Shown piece by piece: positions 34,137-42,367 of a stretch of DNA of 64,000 nt. Each line of letters begins with the position of its first letter. Within the stretch, counting starts at the first letter, position 1. Origin of the DNA: Pseudomonas marginalis (lineage in GTDB: Bacteria > Pseudomonadota > Gammaproteobacteria > Pseudomonadales > Pseudomonadaceae); the NCBI RefSeq assembly GCF_024169655.1, contig NZ_JALJWV010000001.1:2795001-2859000 (forward strand), in the 5' to 3' direction. Both the position numbers and the translations under genes were made by a program. Below the pieces are notes generated by a model that saw only the letters and a list, made by a program, of their open reading frames with translations, was not told the DNA's origin and ran no database searches.

Positions 34137-35047
34137 AAAAGATCAAATGTGCGTTAATCGGTTCCGGCAACATCGGCACCGACCTGATCTACAAGATCCT
34201 GCGCAGCCCGGTGCTTGAACCGGTATGGATGGTGGGCATCGACCCGAACTCCGAAGGGCTGTTGCGGGCCCGCGAAATGGGCTTGAAAACCACCCACGAA
34301 GGCGTCGATGGCTTGCTCCCGCACGTGTTGGAGGATGGTATTCAGATCGCTTTCGATGCCACCAGTGCCTATGTGCATGCGGAAAACAGCCGCAAGCTCA
34401 ATGCCCTGGGCGTGTTGATGATCGACCTGACCCCGGCGGCCATCGGCCCGCTCTGCGTACCGCCGGTGAACCTGCGCGAACACGCCAAGACGCAGCAGAT
34501 GAACGTCAACATGATCTCCTGCGCGGGGCAGGCCACCATTCCCATTGTTAATGCTGTCTCGCGCATTCAAAGCGTGGCATATGCCGAAATCGTTGCCAGT
34601 TTGGCGTCCAAATCGATTGGCCCGGGCACCCGCGCCAACCTGGATGAATTCACCAACACCACTTCGAGCGCCATCGAGAAAATCGGTGGTGCGCGCAAGG
34701 GCAAGGCGTTGGCCATCATCAACCCGGCCGAGCCGCCCATGATGATGCGCAACACCATTTATTGCCTGACCGATGAAGAGCCCGATCGTGTGCGCATCCG
34801 AGAATCGATCCTGCAAATGATCACCGAAGTGACGAAGTACGTGCCCGGTTATCGCCTGGTCAACGGTCCCATTTTCGACGGCAAGAAAGTCTCGATATTC
34901 ATGGAGGTGGCTGGCCTGGGTGACTACCTGCCCACCTACGCGGGCAACCTGGACATCATGACCGCGGCCGCCACCCGCACTGCCGAAATGTTTGCCGAGC
35001 AAATTCTCGCCGGCACGCTTCACCTTAAAGCCCCGGAGGTCGCGTAA
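34133..35047 (+). CDS. lapF: Acetaldehyde dehydrogenase (CoA-acylating)
   Basis: 304 residues from ATG 34133. It has a Rossmann motif, [10 protein letters not shown], and a catalytic Cys130 in [11 protein letters not shown]. It is of the DmpF family and oxidises acetaldehyde (or a longer aldehyde from alkylated substrates) to the acyl-CoA with NAD and CoA. It partners the aldolase LapG, which channels the aldehyde. The stop TAA shares its last base with the lapG ATG. Confidence 0.94.
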   Translation: MKKIKCALIGSGNIGTDLIYKILRSPVLEPVWMVGIDPNSEGLLRAREMGLKTTHEGVDGLLPHVLEDGIQIAFDATSAYVHAENSRKLNALGVLMIDLTPAAIGPLCVPPVNLREHAKTQQMNVNMISCAGQATIPIVNAVSRIQSVAYAEIVASLASKSIGPGTRANLDEFTNTTSSAIEKIGGARKGKALAIINPAEPPMMMRNTIYCLTDEEPDRVRIRESILQMITEVTKYVPGYRLVNGPIFDGKKVSIFMEVAGLGDYLPTYAGNLDIMTAAATRTAEMFAEQILAGTLHLKAPEVA

Positions 35048-36102
35048 TGAGCCAGTCCAACCCTACGAGCCTGCAGGGCCGCAAAGTGATCCTGCATGAC
35101 ATGTGCCTGCGCGATGGCATGCACGCCAAGCGCGAGCAGATCAGCGTGGCGCAAATGGTCAAGGTCGCCACTGCGCTGGACGATGCCGGGGTGCCTTACA
35201 TTCAGGTCACCCATGGCGGTGGTTTGGGTGGCAATTCGCTGCAGCACGGCTTTGCTCCGCACAGCAACGAGGAATACATCAGCGCGGTAGCTCCGCTGAT
35301 GAGGCAGGCGAAGATTTCCGTGCTGCTGATTCCGGGGCTGGGCACCATGAAAGAGCTGCAGTCGGCTTACGATTGCGGCGCGCGCAGCGTACACGTCGCC
35401 ACCCATTGCACTGAGGCGGACACATCGCCGCAGCACATTGCCTACGCGCGAAAGCTGGGTATGGATACGTCCGGGTTCCTGATGATGGCGCACCTCAATG
35501 ATGCGGCCGGCATCGCCCGGCAGGGCAAGCTGATGGAGTCCTACGGCGCGCAGACGGTGTACGTCACCGACTCGGCCGGCTACATGTTGCCGGAAGACGT
35601 GAAGGCCCGCGTTGGGGCGCTGCGCGAGGTGCTGAACCCGGAAACCGAGATCGGCTTCCATGGCCACCACAACCTGGGCATGGGCGTGGCCAACTCGATT
35701 GCCGCCATCGAGGCCGGCGCGAGCCGGATCGACGGATCGGTCGCGGGGCTGGGGGCCGGGGCGGGCAATACACCGTTGGAGGTGTTCGCCGCCGTGTGCG
35801 AGCGCATGGGGATCGAAACCGGCACCGACCTGTTCAAGCTGATGGACGTGGCCGAGGACATCATTGTTCCGATGATGGAGCACATCGTGCGGGTGGACCG
35901 TGAGTCGCTGACCCTTGGCTATGCCGGTGTCTACTCCACCTTCCTGCTGCACGCCAAACGTGCCGGCCTGCAGTTCGGCGTTCCGGCGCGCGACATCCTG
36001 GTGGAGCTGGGACGCAAAAAAATGATCGGTGGCCAGGAAGACATGATTCAGGACACCGCCCTCACCATGGCTAAAGAGCGTGGTGTTCTGTTGCCGACGT
36101 GA
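35047..36102 (+). CDS. lapG: 4-hydroxy-2-oxovalerate aldolase
   Basis: 351 residues of the DmpG family, an HMG-CoA-lyase-like TIM barrel. Visible metal and active-site motifs are [14 protein letters not shown] near residue 20 and [16 protein letters not shown] around residue 200. It splits 4-hydroxy-2-oxoacids to pyruvate plus an aldehyde passed to LapF. It ends the part of the cluster that corresponds to the known lap order. Confidence 0.95.
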   Translation: MSQSNPTSLQGRKVILHDMCLRDGMHAKREQISVAQMVKVATALDDAGVPYIQVTHGGGLGGNSLQHGFAPHSNEEYISAVAPLMRQAKISVLLIPGLGTMKELQSAYDCGARSVHVATHCTEADTSPQHIAYARKLGMDTSGFLMMAHLNDAAGIARQGKLMESYGAQTVYVTDSAGYMLPEDVKARVGALREVLNPETEIGFHGHHNLGMGVANSIAAIEAGASRIDGSVAGLGAGAGNTPLEVFAAVCERMGIETGTDLFKLMDVAEDIIVPMMEHIVRVDRESLTLGYAGVYSTFLLHAKRAGLQFGVPARDILVELGRKKMIGGQEDMIQDTALTMAKERGVLLPT

Positions 36103-36154
36103 TGGCTCGCAGGGGTGTGCGCTGCATGCCCCTGACTCGATGCGAGGGTTGAAC

Positions 36155-36910
36155 ATGAATACGCAAAAACAACTGGCCGTGGTGGTCGGAGCGACGGGCG
36201 CGTTCGGCCGGCAGATTGTGGCGCGGTTAAGCGCCAGTGACCTGGACGTGGTCGCCGTGGCACGCAGTGCTGACGCACTCGACGAACTGGTGGATTGCCA
36301 TCCCGGGCTGATCGCCTGTGTGGCCGACATCGCCAGCGATAGCGCGGTGGCGAGCCTGCGCGCTGCGCTGGACCGGCCGGTGCGCATGATTGTGCACGGG
36401 CCTGGCGTGGCGGTCGTCGGCGGTATTCTCGATGCGCCCACCGCCGCGCTGGTGGAGGCGGTGAATATCAAGGTCGGCGGGCTGTTGCGCCTGGTGCGTG
36501 CTGTGGATGAGCGCCTGGTGAAAGGCTCGCGGTTGGTGGCCATCGGCGGTCACTACGGCTTTGAACCCACCGCCTATGCCGCCGCTGCCGGGGTGGCCAA
36601 TGCGGCGCTGATGAACGCCGTGCGCCAACTGAGCCTGGCCTATGGCGAACGCGGTATTACCGCGCACCTGATCGCCCCAGGGCCGGCAGACACCGAGCGC
36701 TTGCACCGGGTAGCGGCAGACCGTGCCCGGCAGCGCGGTATCAGTGCCGAAGCGGTGCTGCGCGAGATGTACGCAGAGTCGTCCCTCGGCGCCTTGACCA
36801 CGCCAGCCCAAGTGGCCTGGGCCGTGAACCTGTTGCTCGCGCCCGAGGCCGATGCCATGACCGGCTCCAGCCTGATGCTCGATTCCGGGCGGCGTCGCGG
36901 CCTGCCTTGA
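36155..36910 (+). CDS. SDR-family protein without the canonical catalytic triad
   Basis: 251 residues from ATG 36155 (GAGGG upstream). The Rossmann start GATGAFGRQI and the C-terminal APGPADTERL and SSLMLDSGRR show a short-chain dehydrogenase fold. The active-site region reads GGHYGFEPTAYAAAAGVANA: Tyr141 is present, but the Lys expected four residues later is Ala145. The preceding Ser position is Gly. It may be a non-catalytic or differently acting member. It is 52 bp after lapG and probably cotranscribed. Its function in alkylphenol use is unknown. Confidence 0.8.
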   Translation: MNTQKQLAVVVGATGAFGRQIVARLSASDLDVVAVARSADALDELVDCHPGLIACVADIASDSAVASLRAALDRPVRMIVHGPGVAVVGGILDAPTAALVEAVNIKVGGLLRLVRAVDERLVKGSRLVAIGGHYGFEPTAYAAAAGVANAALMNAVRQLSLAYGERGITAHLIAPGPADTERLHRVAADRARQRGISAEAVLREMYAESSLGALTTPAQVAWAVNLLLAPEADAMTGSSLMLDSGRRRGLP

Positions 36911-36971
36911 GCGAGCTGCACATCGACCTGCCAGCGCATAAAACCAACAATAATTCAGCGAGATCGCCCCT

Positions 36972-37400
36972 ATGCCTGTCGTGAACTTTCACCTGGTGGA
37001 CGGCCATTGCAGCACCGAGCAAAAAGCCTGCTTGCTCAAGGACGCCTCACAGCTCTACAGCCTGGTGCTGCGCTCACCCATCGACCGCGTCAGGGCCTTT
37101 ATCACCCTGCACGCAGCGACCGAGTGTGCGGTGGCCGGCGAAGTGGTCGAGGCCGGTGGGCGGCATGCACCGTTCTTTGAGTTCTTCGTGCTCGAAGGTC
37201 GCCCGCTGGATGAACGCCAGGCGCTGATGCGCGGCTTCACCGACCTGCTCAGCGCGACTCTCGCGGTGGAGCGGTGCCTGATACGCGGTCGCTGCATCCG
37301 TGTCGATCCGCAGGATTGGTGCATTGGCGGGCGCGATGCCGCTGAGTTACGCAAACAGGAAATCCTTGACCGTGCAGCGCAAGCGGGCGGTGCCGAATGA
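36972..37400 (+). CDS. Tautomerase-superfamily protein
   Basis: 142 residues beginning M-P-V, so an N-terminal proline nucleophile would be exposed after Met removal. The early part (PVVNFHLVDGHCSTEQKACL) aligns by eye with LapI, but position 11 is His rather than Arg; an Arg occurs at position 40. Its length fits double-domain tautomerases of the cis-CaaD/MSAD type, not 4-OT. It could process an alkylated ring-cleavage product. That is inference from its place at the end of the lap operon. Confidence 0.72.
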   Translation: MPVVNFHLVDGHCSTEQKACLLKDASQLYSLVLRSPIDRVRAFITLHAATECAVAGEVVEAGGRHAPFFEFFVLEGRPLDERQALMRGFTDLLSATLAVERCLIRGRCIRVDPQDWCIGGRDAAELRKQEILDRAAQAGGAE

Positions 37401-37449
37401 ACACAGGCGCGCTAGCGGTCGAAGCTGCGCTGGGACGTGAGCGTGTGTG

Positions 37450-37758
37450 ATGAAGTACCAGATCGTAATTGCAGATACCGGCGAGCAGTATCCCTGTGAT
37501 GAACGTGAGTCCGTTTTGGAAGGTATGGCGCGACTGGGGCGGCGGGGCATTCCGCTCGGTTGCCGGGGTGGCGGTTGCGGGGTATGTAAGGTACGCATTC
37601 TCAGCGGCGAGTATGTCGCCAAGGTGATGAGCCGCGCCCATGTCAGTGCGGCCGACCTGTCCGATGGCATCGTGCTGGCCTGCCGTGTTTTACCCGGCAG
37701 TGACTTATCGGTCGAGGTCACCGGCAAGATGAAAAAGACCATTGGTAATCCGAAATGA
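37450..37758 (+). CDS. [2Fe-2S] ferredoxin, DmpQ/XylT type
   Basis: 102 residues from ATG 37450. The cluster motif CRGGGCGVCKVRILSG and a later Cys (VLACRVLPG) match XylT/DmpQ chloroplast-type ferredoxins. These re-reduce the iron of catechol 2,3-dioxygenase after inactivation by substituted catechols. In dmp and xyl operons it lies just before the dioxygenase gene; here it is about 12 kb away at the far end. Its presence fits turnover of alkylcatechols that inactivate LapB. Confidence 0.88.
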   Translation: MKYQIVIADTGEQYPCDERESVLEGMARLGRRGIPLGCRGGGCGVCKVRILSGEYVAKVMSRAHVSAADLSDGIVLACRVLPGSDLSVEVTGKMKKTIGNPK

Positions 37759-37820
37759 ACAGTACATTTTTCCTGGCGCTCAATGAACTAATCGAACAGG
37801 CCCGTCGCGTCATTATTATC

Positions 37821-37882
37821 TGGGGGCATCGGTGGGGGCATCCTTTTTAAGGACCCGAAATTTGCCCCCAATTATGCCCCCA
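37821..37882. repeat. Inverted pairs of TGGGGGCAT / ATGCCCCCA elements
   Basis: TGGGGGCAT at 37821-37829 and 37833-37841, and its complement-type TTGCCCCCA at 37862-37870 and ATGCCCCCA at 37874-37882. Each pair has a 12-bp period and the two pairs face each other. A palindrome, AATCCATTGGATT (37893-37905), follows. The 11.4-11.6 kb region has the same ingredients. It looks like integrase arm sites or an element end left without its integrase. Confidence 0.55.
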
Positions 37883-37982
37883 TGAGTCGTGGAATCCATT
37901 GGATTTAGACAGGGCTGCAGTGGACTGAAATTACCAAAAGCAGTTGTTATAGAACAGTTTTATGGAATCTACCGGAACTTCA

Positions 37983-38897
37983 TTACAAACTATCGGGATC
38001 CCCAAAAAACATCTGAATCCGCGACCGCAACCAACGCTCACCCGGATCATTGTCCTGCGAGCCCCGCCATGCCATGTGCAACTCGAACGAGCGCACCGGC
38101 AGTGGCGGATCCTCGGCGCGCAAGCCGCCCGCTGCGGTCAGGGCCTCGGCGGCGTAGTCCGGCACGATGGCGACGATGTCGGTCCCCGCAAGCAGGGTGC
38201 CCAGGCCGTTAAACTGTGGCACGGCCAACACTACGTGGCGTTTGCGGTCGAGCTTTTCGAGTTCTTCATCGATAAACCCGCTCAAGTCCCCGGCGAACGA
38301 CACCAGCGCGTGAGGGCGGGCGCAGAAGTCGTCCAGGCTGAGGGCGCCGGGCACGCTGTCGGCGCGTAGCAGTTTTGGCAGGCTGCGACGCAGCACCTTG
38401 CGCTTGGCGTTGGCCGGCAGGTCGGCGGTGTAGCTGACGCCGATGGAAATTTCGCCGGAGGCCAGCAGGCCCGGCATCAGGATGTAATTGACACGGCGTA
38501 CTACGAGCACGATGCCGGGGGCTTCGGCGCGCAGGCGTTTGAGCAATTGGGGGAGCAGGGCGAACTCGACGTCGTCCGACAGGCCGATGCGGAACACGGC
38601 GGTGCTGGTGGCCGGGTCGAATTCGGCGGCGCGGCTGACGGCGGTGGAAATCGAGTCCAGGGCCGGGGACAGCAGGGCGAAAATTTCCACGGCGCGGGCC
38701 GATGGCTCCATGCTGCGCCCGGTGCGCACAAACAGCGGGTCATCGAAAAGACCGCGCAGGCGCGATAACGCCGCGCTGATGGCCGGCTGGCCGAGGAACA
38801 ATTTCTCGGCGGCACGGGTCACGCTGCGCTCATGCATCAAGGTTTCGAATACGATCAAGAGGTTAAGGTCGACACGACGCAGGTCGTTACGGTTCAT
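37983..38897 (-). CDS. mexT: LysR-type regulator MexT
   Basis: 304 residues. It begins MNRNDLRRVDLNLLIVFETL and keeps GLSDDVEFALLP, LPANAKRKVLRR, QDNDPGERWLRSRI and the terminal GDPDSL, which I recall from P. aeruginosa MexT almost word for word. MexT activates the mexEF-oprN efflux operon and mexS, and responds to redox or nitrosative stress. It is divergent from mexS here, as expected. Downstream, where mexEF-oprN sits in P. aeruginosa, there is only element-end sequence and the alkylphenol cluster. Confidence 0.92.
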   Translation of the reverse strand: MNRNDLRRVDLNLLIVFETLMHERSVTRAAEKLFLGQPAISAALSRLRGLFDDPLFVRTGRSMEPSARAVEIFALLSPALDSISTAVSRAAEFDPATSTAVFRIGLSDDVEFALLPQLLKRLRAEAPGIVLVVRRVNYILMPGLLASGEISIGVSYTADLPANAKRKVLRRSLPKLLRADSVPGALSLDDFCARPHALVSFAGDLSGFIDEELEKLDRKRHVVLAVPQFNGLGTLLAGTDIVAIVPDYAAEALTAAGGLRAEDPPLPVRSFELHMAWRGSQDNDPGERWLRSRIQMFFGDPDSL

Positions 38898-38913
38898 CTT
38901 GTGTCCTGGATGA

Positions 38914-38974
38914 GTCTGTAAACTAGACGAGAGCGGCCATACGTGATCCCTATGATCTCCATGCTCGGAGCATG
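38914..38974. promoter_or_regulatory. Palindromes upstream of mexT
   Basis: GTCT-N7-AGAC (38914-38928) lies 17-31 bp before the mexT start. A perfect CATGCTC-G-GAGCATG palindrome occurs at 38960-38974. Both have 15-bp dyads suited to a regulator dimer. Which protein binds is not known. Confidence 0.45.
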
Positions 38975-39036
38975 ACCGGCATGAATCTTACGGGGAAAGG
39001 CTGGTACTCTGCACCGGCTAATTGAGTTTTCCTACG

Positions 39037-39051
39037 ATAGTTGAGGTCTAT
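39037..39051. promoter_or_regulatory. LysR-type T-N11-A box before mexS
   Basis: ATAG (39037-39040), seven bases, CTAT (39048-39051) makes a T-N11-A LysR box about 115 bp upstream of the mexS ATG. MexT is the likely binder, since mexS is a known MexT target in P. aeruginosa. Confidence 0.5.
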
Positions 39052-39166
39052 TCCTCGGTCGCGGAATCAATGACAGACATGTCGACTATTAATGGCGACC
39101 GGTAGTCTTACCGGGAAAGCCCAGATAGAGTTCAGGGCAATAGAGGTTACTTTGACGAGGTTTGCG

Positions 39167-40189
39167 ATGTCCCGCACGATCCGTTTTCACAAGTTTGGTC
39201 CGGCTGAGGTGCTCAAGTGCGAAGAGCATGCAGCCGCGCAGCCCGCACCGGGCGAAGTGCAGGTGCGTGTCGAGGCAATTGGCATCAGTTGGTACGACAT
39301 TTTGTGGCGTCAGAACCTGGCGTCTTCCCACGCACGTTTGCCGTCCGGCCTTGGCCATGAGATGGCGGGGGTCGTTGTGGCCCTGGGCGATGGCGTGGAT
39401 GACTTGGCAGTGGGCGATAAAGTCGCCAGTTTCCCTGCCGAGAGCCCCAATGATTACCCGGTGTATGGCGAACAGATCGTCTTGCCCCGTTCGGCGTTGA
39501 CCCGTTATCCGGATGTCTTGAGCCCGATCGAAGCCAGCGTGCATTACACGCCGCTGTTGATTGCGTATTTTGCGTATGTGGACTTGGCGCGGGTCAAACC
39601 CGGCCAGTTTGCCTTGGTGACCGACGCCAGCCACTGCGCCGGTCCATCCTTTGTGCAACTGGGCAAGGCCTTGGGCGTGCGGGTGATCGCGGCGACCAAG
39701 GACAGCGCGGAGCGCGAGTATCTGCTGTCCCTCGGGGCGGAAAAGGTCATCGTCACCGAAGAGCAGGACCTGCTCATGCAAATCAACAAGTTCACCGACA
39801 GCCGCGGCGTCGACGTGGTGTTCGATGGCTTGGGCGGCCCGCAGATGTCGTTACTCGGCGATGTGTTGGCTCCGCGTGGCAGCCTGGTGCTGTATGGCTT
39901 GCAAGGTGGCAACCAGACCCCATTCCCGGCCTGTGCGGCGTTCCAGAAGAATATTCAGTTTTTTGTGCATTGCATCGGCAACTTCACCGGCAAACCGGAA
40001 CTGGGCATCGTCCAGGACCAAGTGGCATTGCAACGCGCATTGCGCGATATCAACCAACTGACCGCCGATGGTGTGCTGGTCCCGCTGAAAACCAGAGTGT
40101 TTCCATTCAGCCAGTTCGTCGAAGCGCACCGTTACATGGACGAATGCCCGTGCCGCGAGCGCGTCGCATTGCAGGTTGAGGCTGTTTGA
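39167..40189 (+). CDS. mexS: MexS, zinc-free quinone-oxidoreductase-like MDR protein
   Basis: 340 residues from ATG 39167 (GAGG upstream). It is an MDR-type dehydrogenase/quinone reductase with a GroES-like N-terminal domain (LGHEMAGVVVALGDG) and a Rossmann half (TDASHCAGPSFVQLGKALG, VDVVFDGLGG). Its size and divergence from mexT match P. aeruginosa MexS (PA2491). In that species loss of MexS activates MexT-dependent efflux, so it is thought to clear an electrophile or metabolite that signals to MexT. Confidence 0.9.
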   Translation: MSRTIRFHKFGPAEVLKCEEHAAAQPAPGEVQVRVEAIGISWYDILWRQNLASSHARLPSGLGHEMAGVVVALGDGVDDLAVGDKVASFPAESPNDYPVYGEQIVLPRSALTRYPDVLSPIEASVHYTPLLIAYFAYVDLARVKPGQFALVTDASHCAGPSFVQLGKALGVRVIAATKDSAEREYLLSLGAEKVIVTEEQDLLMQINKFTDSRGVDVVFDGLGGPQMSLLGDVLAPRGSLVLYGLQGGNQTPFPACAAFQKNIQFFVHCIGNFTGKPELGIVQDQVALQRALRDINQLTADGVLVPLKTRVFPFSQFVEAHRYMDECPCRERVALQVEAV

Positions 40190-40257
40190 GCTGTAGGAGT
40201 ATTCGCAAATGAATACTCAGGCGTCTGAACGGGTGGGGCAAATGCGCCATTTGTCAG

Positions 40258-40283
40258 GGCTTAACCCACGCAGGGTTTAAGCC
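40258..40283. terminator. Hairpin after mexS
   Basis: GGCTTAACCC and GGGTTTAAGCC pair around a 5-base loop with one bulge, about 70 bp after mexS. No T-run follows. Confidence 0.4.
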
Positions 40284-40326
40284 GCCGTTAGGGCGCCAGG
40301 CCCCGCAAAATACGAGGTTTGCCCCC

Positions 40327-40355
40327 GATGCCGCGCTGAATTCCAGCGCGGCATC
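40327..40355. repeat. Perfect 12-bp hairpin
   Basis: GATGCCGCGCTG (40327-40338) and CAGCGCGGCATC (40344-40355) pair perfectly over a 5-base loop. It is a very stable stem, followed by TCTGTGTGTG rather than a T-run. It could be a terminator, a processed RNA end or a REP-like sequence. Confidence 0.5.
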
Positions 40356-40894
40356 TCTGTGTGTGCGTAATCAACGGCTCGCTCAATTGCCATCTGAACT
40401 GGTTTCTTGCGGCGTTCTGTATCTGTTAATCATTATGCCAGTGCCGATAATCGAGCCTTCACTGTCATCTCAAGGATTGAGCAATGATTGAATGTCTGAT
40501 TTTTCGGCCTGATACATATGAAATTAAATTATCGCGATGCATACCTGGACGACAGGGTGATGGCGCAGGGAAAGATAATTCCAATTTATTGAAGTTTAAT
40601 TCCTTAAATTGGATCTTTCCTTTATGTCGGATGCATCCTTAGTTTCCCGCTCAAATCGGTGTAGGACGTTGTCGGAACGTTCCTAGGGTTGCCTGGGTGC
40701 CCTGGCGCAAGGGTCTCGAGGAGAGACGGCGCGAAGGGTACACAATTGGCGTTCCCTGTCGATTTGTTACAGCGTGCTAAGGTTTATTTATCGTCACCCT
40801 TGAGCGGTGAACGACATTCCTACGCATCTAATGGGTCGAGCAAATAATCTCGGCAGTTACTTGGAACTGATATTTCAACTCAGGTAGTAGAACT

Positions 40895-42331
40895 ATGAGC
40901 GCAACTCACGAACAAGCCATGAACTATGTTTATCAGCAAGTTCTGCAACGTTTGGTCGGGCACTTTACGCGCGCCGAACGTACCGCACTTCAACTATTGA
41001 TCCAGCGAATTGTCGTCGCTGCCGGCGGCATGGAACAAATAGGTAATTACAAAGTGTTGGTTGCCCATGGGGGCGGCGAGGTCAGCAGCTACACCCTGGC
41101 GCTGCTGCGTGCGGCGCAACTGACCATCGCCGGCCGTGCGCCCAGGACCTTTCACCTGCGCGTGGCGACTTTACGGCATGTCGGCATGACCCAGGCCACG
41201 CTGGACAGCCTCCAGCGCGGCTATAGCACACTGTTTTTCCATGACGATCCGCGGGTTGAGTTGCTGATGGTGGAAAACCAGGAAGTGCAGCCGTTCAACC
41301 ACCTGCGCGCGGCCTCAAGCGCAGGCAGAGAGGTCAGCCAGCGCAATATGTTGATGGTGGGGCACCTCACCTCCGGGGATATTCGTGCGACGCTGTGTAC
41401 CGATACCTACCTGTCCCTGGGGGATTTCTACCAGCGTGTCACCTCCTGGAACGGTGGTGTGCATGCGTTGGTCAGCGGTGACTCGCCACGCAAGCAGAGC
41501 CAGTACCTGGCGTGGTTGAAAAGCGCGGCCCAAGCGGCCGGCATCAACACTCCGCCCGGTAAGCCGGCGTCGCTCACCGGGTTGTTCGCACGTATGGAGG
41601 AATGGAGTAACGGCTGTTATCAAAGCCTCTATGGCGAGCAATACGTTGCACATGAGAGTCCTGGCCGGGGTGGGCATCGCCATTTGTCCTATATAGGCAT
41701 CGCCGACCTGCTTAACAACGTAGATGTTGCTTCGACCCCTCTGCTCACTGACTTCCTGGGCTATGTACCCGACCCATTTGGTTTTCAGTTCAGCCATCCT
41801 GCTTACCCCAACCCGTTACTGATGGCTCACCTGCGGGGGTTGCAGGCCGAGTGCCTGCGCGAACTGTCCTACGAGGACGGCGTGGCGGGTTTTGTAAGGC
41901 AAGCAATGGACTACATGTGCCGCCAGCAAATTCCTGAACATCTGATCGCAGGGGCGGGCAGTGAGGACGGGCGCGCGCTGTCGACTACCTACGCCCAAGC
42001 GTTCTTTGGCCTGGAGGAGGGCCCGTTGACCTGTCTGCTGTTTTCGCCCTTTATCCATCATGGTGAGCGGTTGGAGGGTTACCTGCGTCAATGCCATCCC
42101 GGCATGCTGGTGGTGCTCCCCGAGCTGCACAAGGCGCTCCAGGGCAAGCCGGCTACCGAGATGCTGCACCAGTGGGCAATCGACGCCAGCGGCTTGCCGC
42201 TGTCATTGCTCCAGCACCTCTACCGCAAGCGCCCGCTGGAGGTTGAGCGTGGCGCCGACGCGCGCAAGCGCCGCGCCGCACGCCTGCTGACCAACGCCGA
42301 GGCGCGTGCGTTTCAGTTGTTCGGGCGCTAG
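40895..42331 (+). CDS. Unrecognised 478-residue protein
   Basis: No family was recognised. The protein has no signal peptide or membrane segment and looks cytosolic. It has an N-terminal helical region, a KVLVAHGGGEVSSYTLALL stretch (about residues 49-67), and a later LTCLLFSPFIHHGERLEGYL block. An arginine-rich helix (KRRAARLLTNAEARAFQL) closes it. AGGTAG lies about 9 bases before the ATG. A MocR-type regulator starts 36 bp downstream in the same direction, so the pair is likely an operon. Codon use resembles the core genome. Function unknown. Confidence 0.75.
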   Translation: MSATHEQAMNYVYQQVLQRLVGHFTRAERTALQLLIQRIVVAAGGMEQIGNYKVLVAHGGGEVSSYTLALLRAAQLTIAGRAPRTFHLRVATLRHVGMTQATLDSLQRGYSTLFFHDDPRVELLMVENQEVQPFNHLRAASSAGREVSQRNMLMVGHLTSGDIRATLCTDTYLSLGDFYQRVTSWNGGVHALVSGDSPRKQSQYLAWLKSAAQAAGINTPPGKPASLTGLFARMEEWSNGCYQSLYGEQYVAHESPGRGGHRHLSYIGIADLLNNVDVASTPLLTDFLGYVPDPFGFQFSHPAYPNPLLMAHLRGLQAECLRELSYEDGVAGFVRQAMDYMCRQQIPEHLIAGAGSEDGRALSTTYAQAFFGLEEGPLTCLLFSPFIHHGERLEGYLRQCHPGMLVVLPELHKALQGKPATEMLHQWAIDASGLPLSLLQHLYRKRPLEVERGADARKRRAARLLTNAEARAFQLFGR

Positions 42332-42367
42332 TCGGGTGCGCCAGGATGTGTGTCCAGGTGGGCAGCC

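Larger units (their letters stand above)
40190..40894. other. Long intergenic region after mexS
   Basis: 705 bp with no recognisable gene. It contains two hairpins (40258-40283 and 40327-40355), then AT-rich DNA that probably holds the promoter of the 478-residue protein gene. Short open frames are absent or unsupported. Confidence 0.6.
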
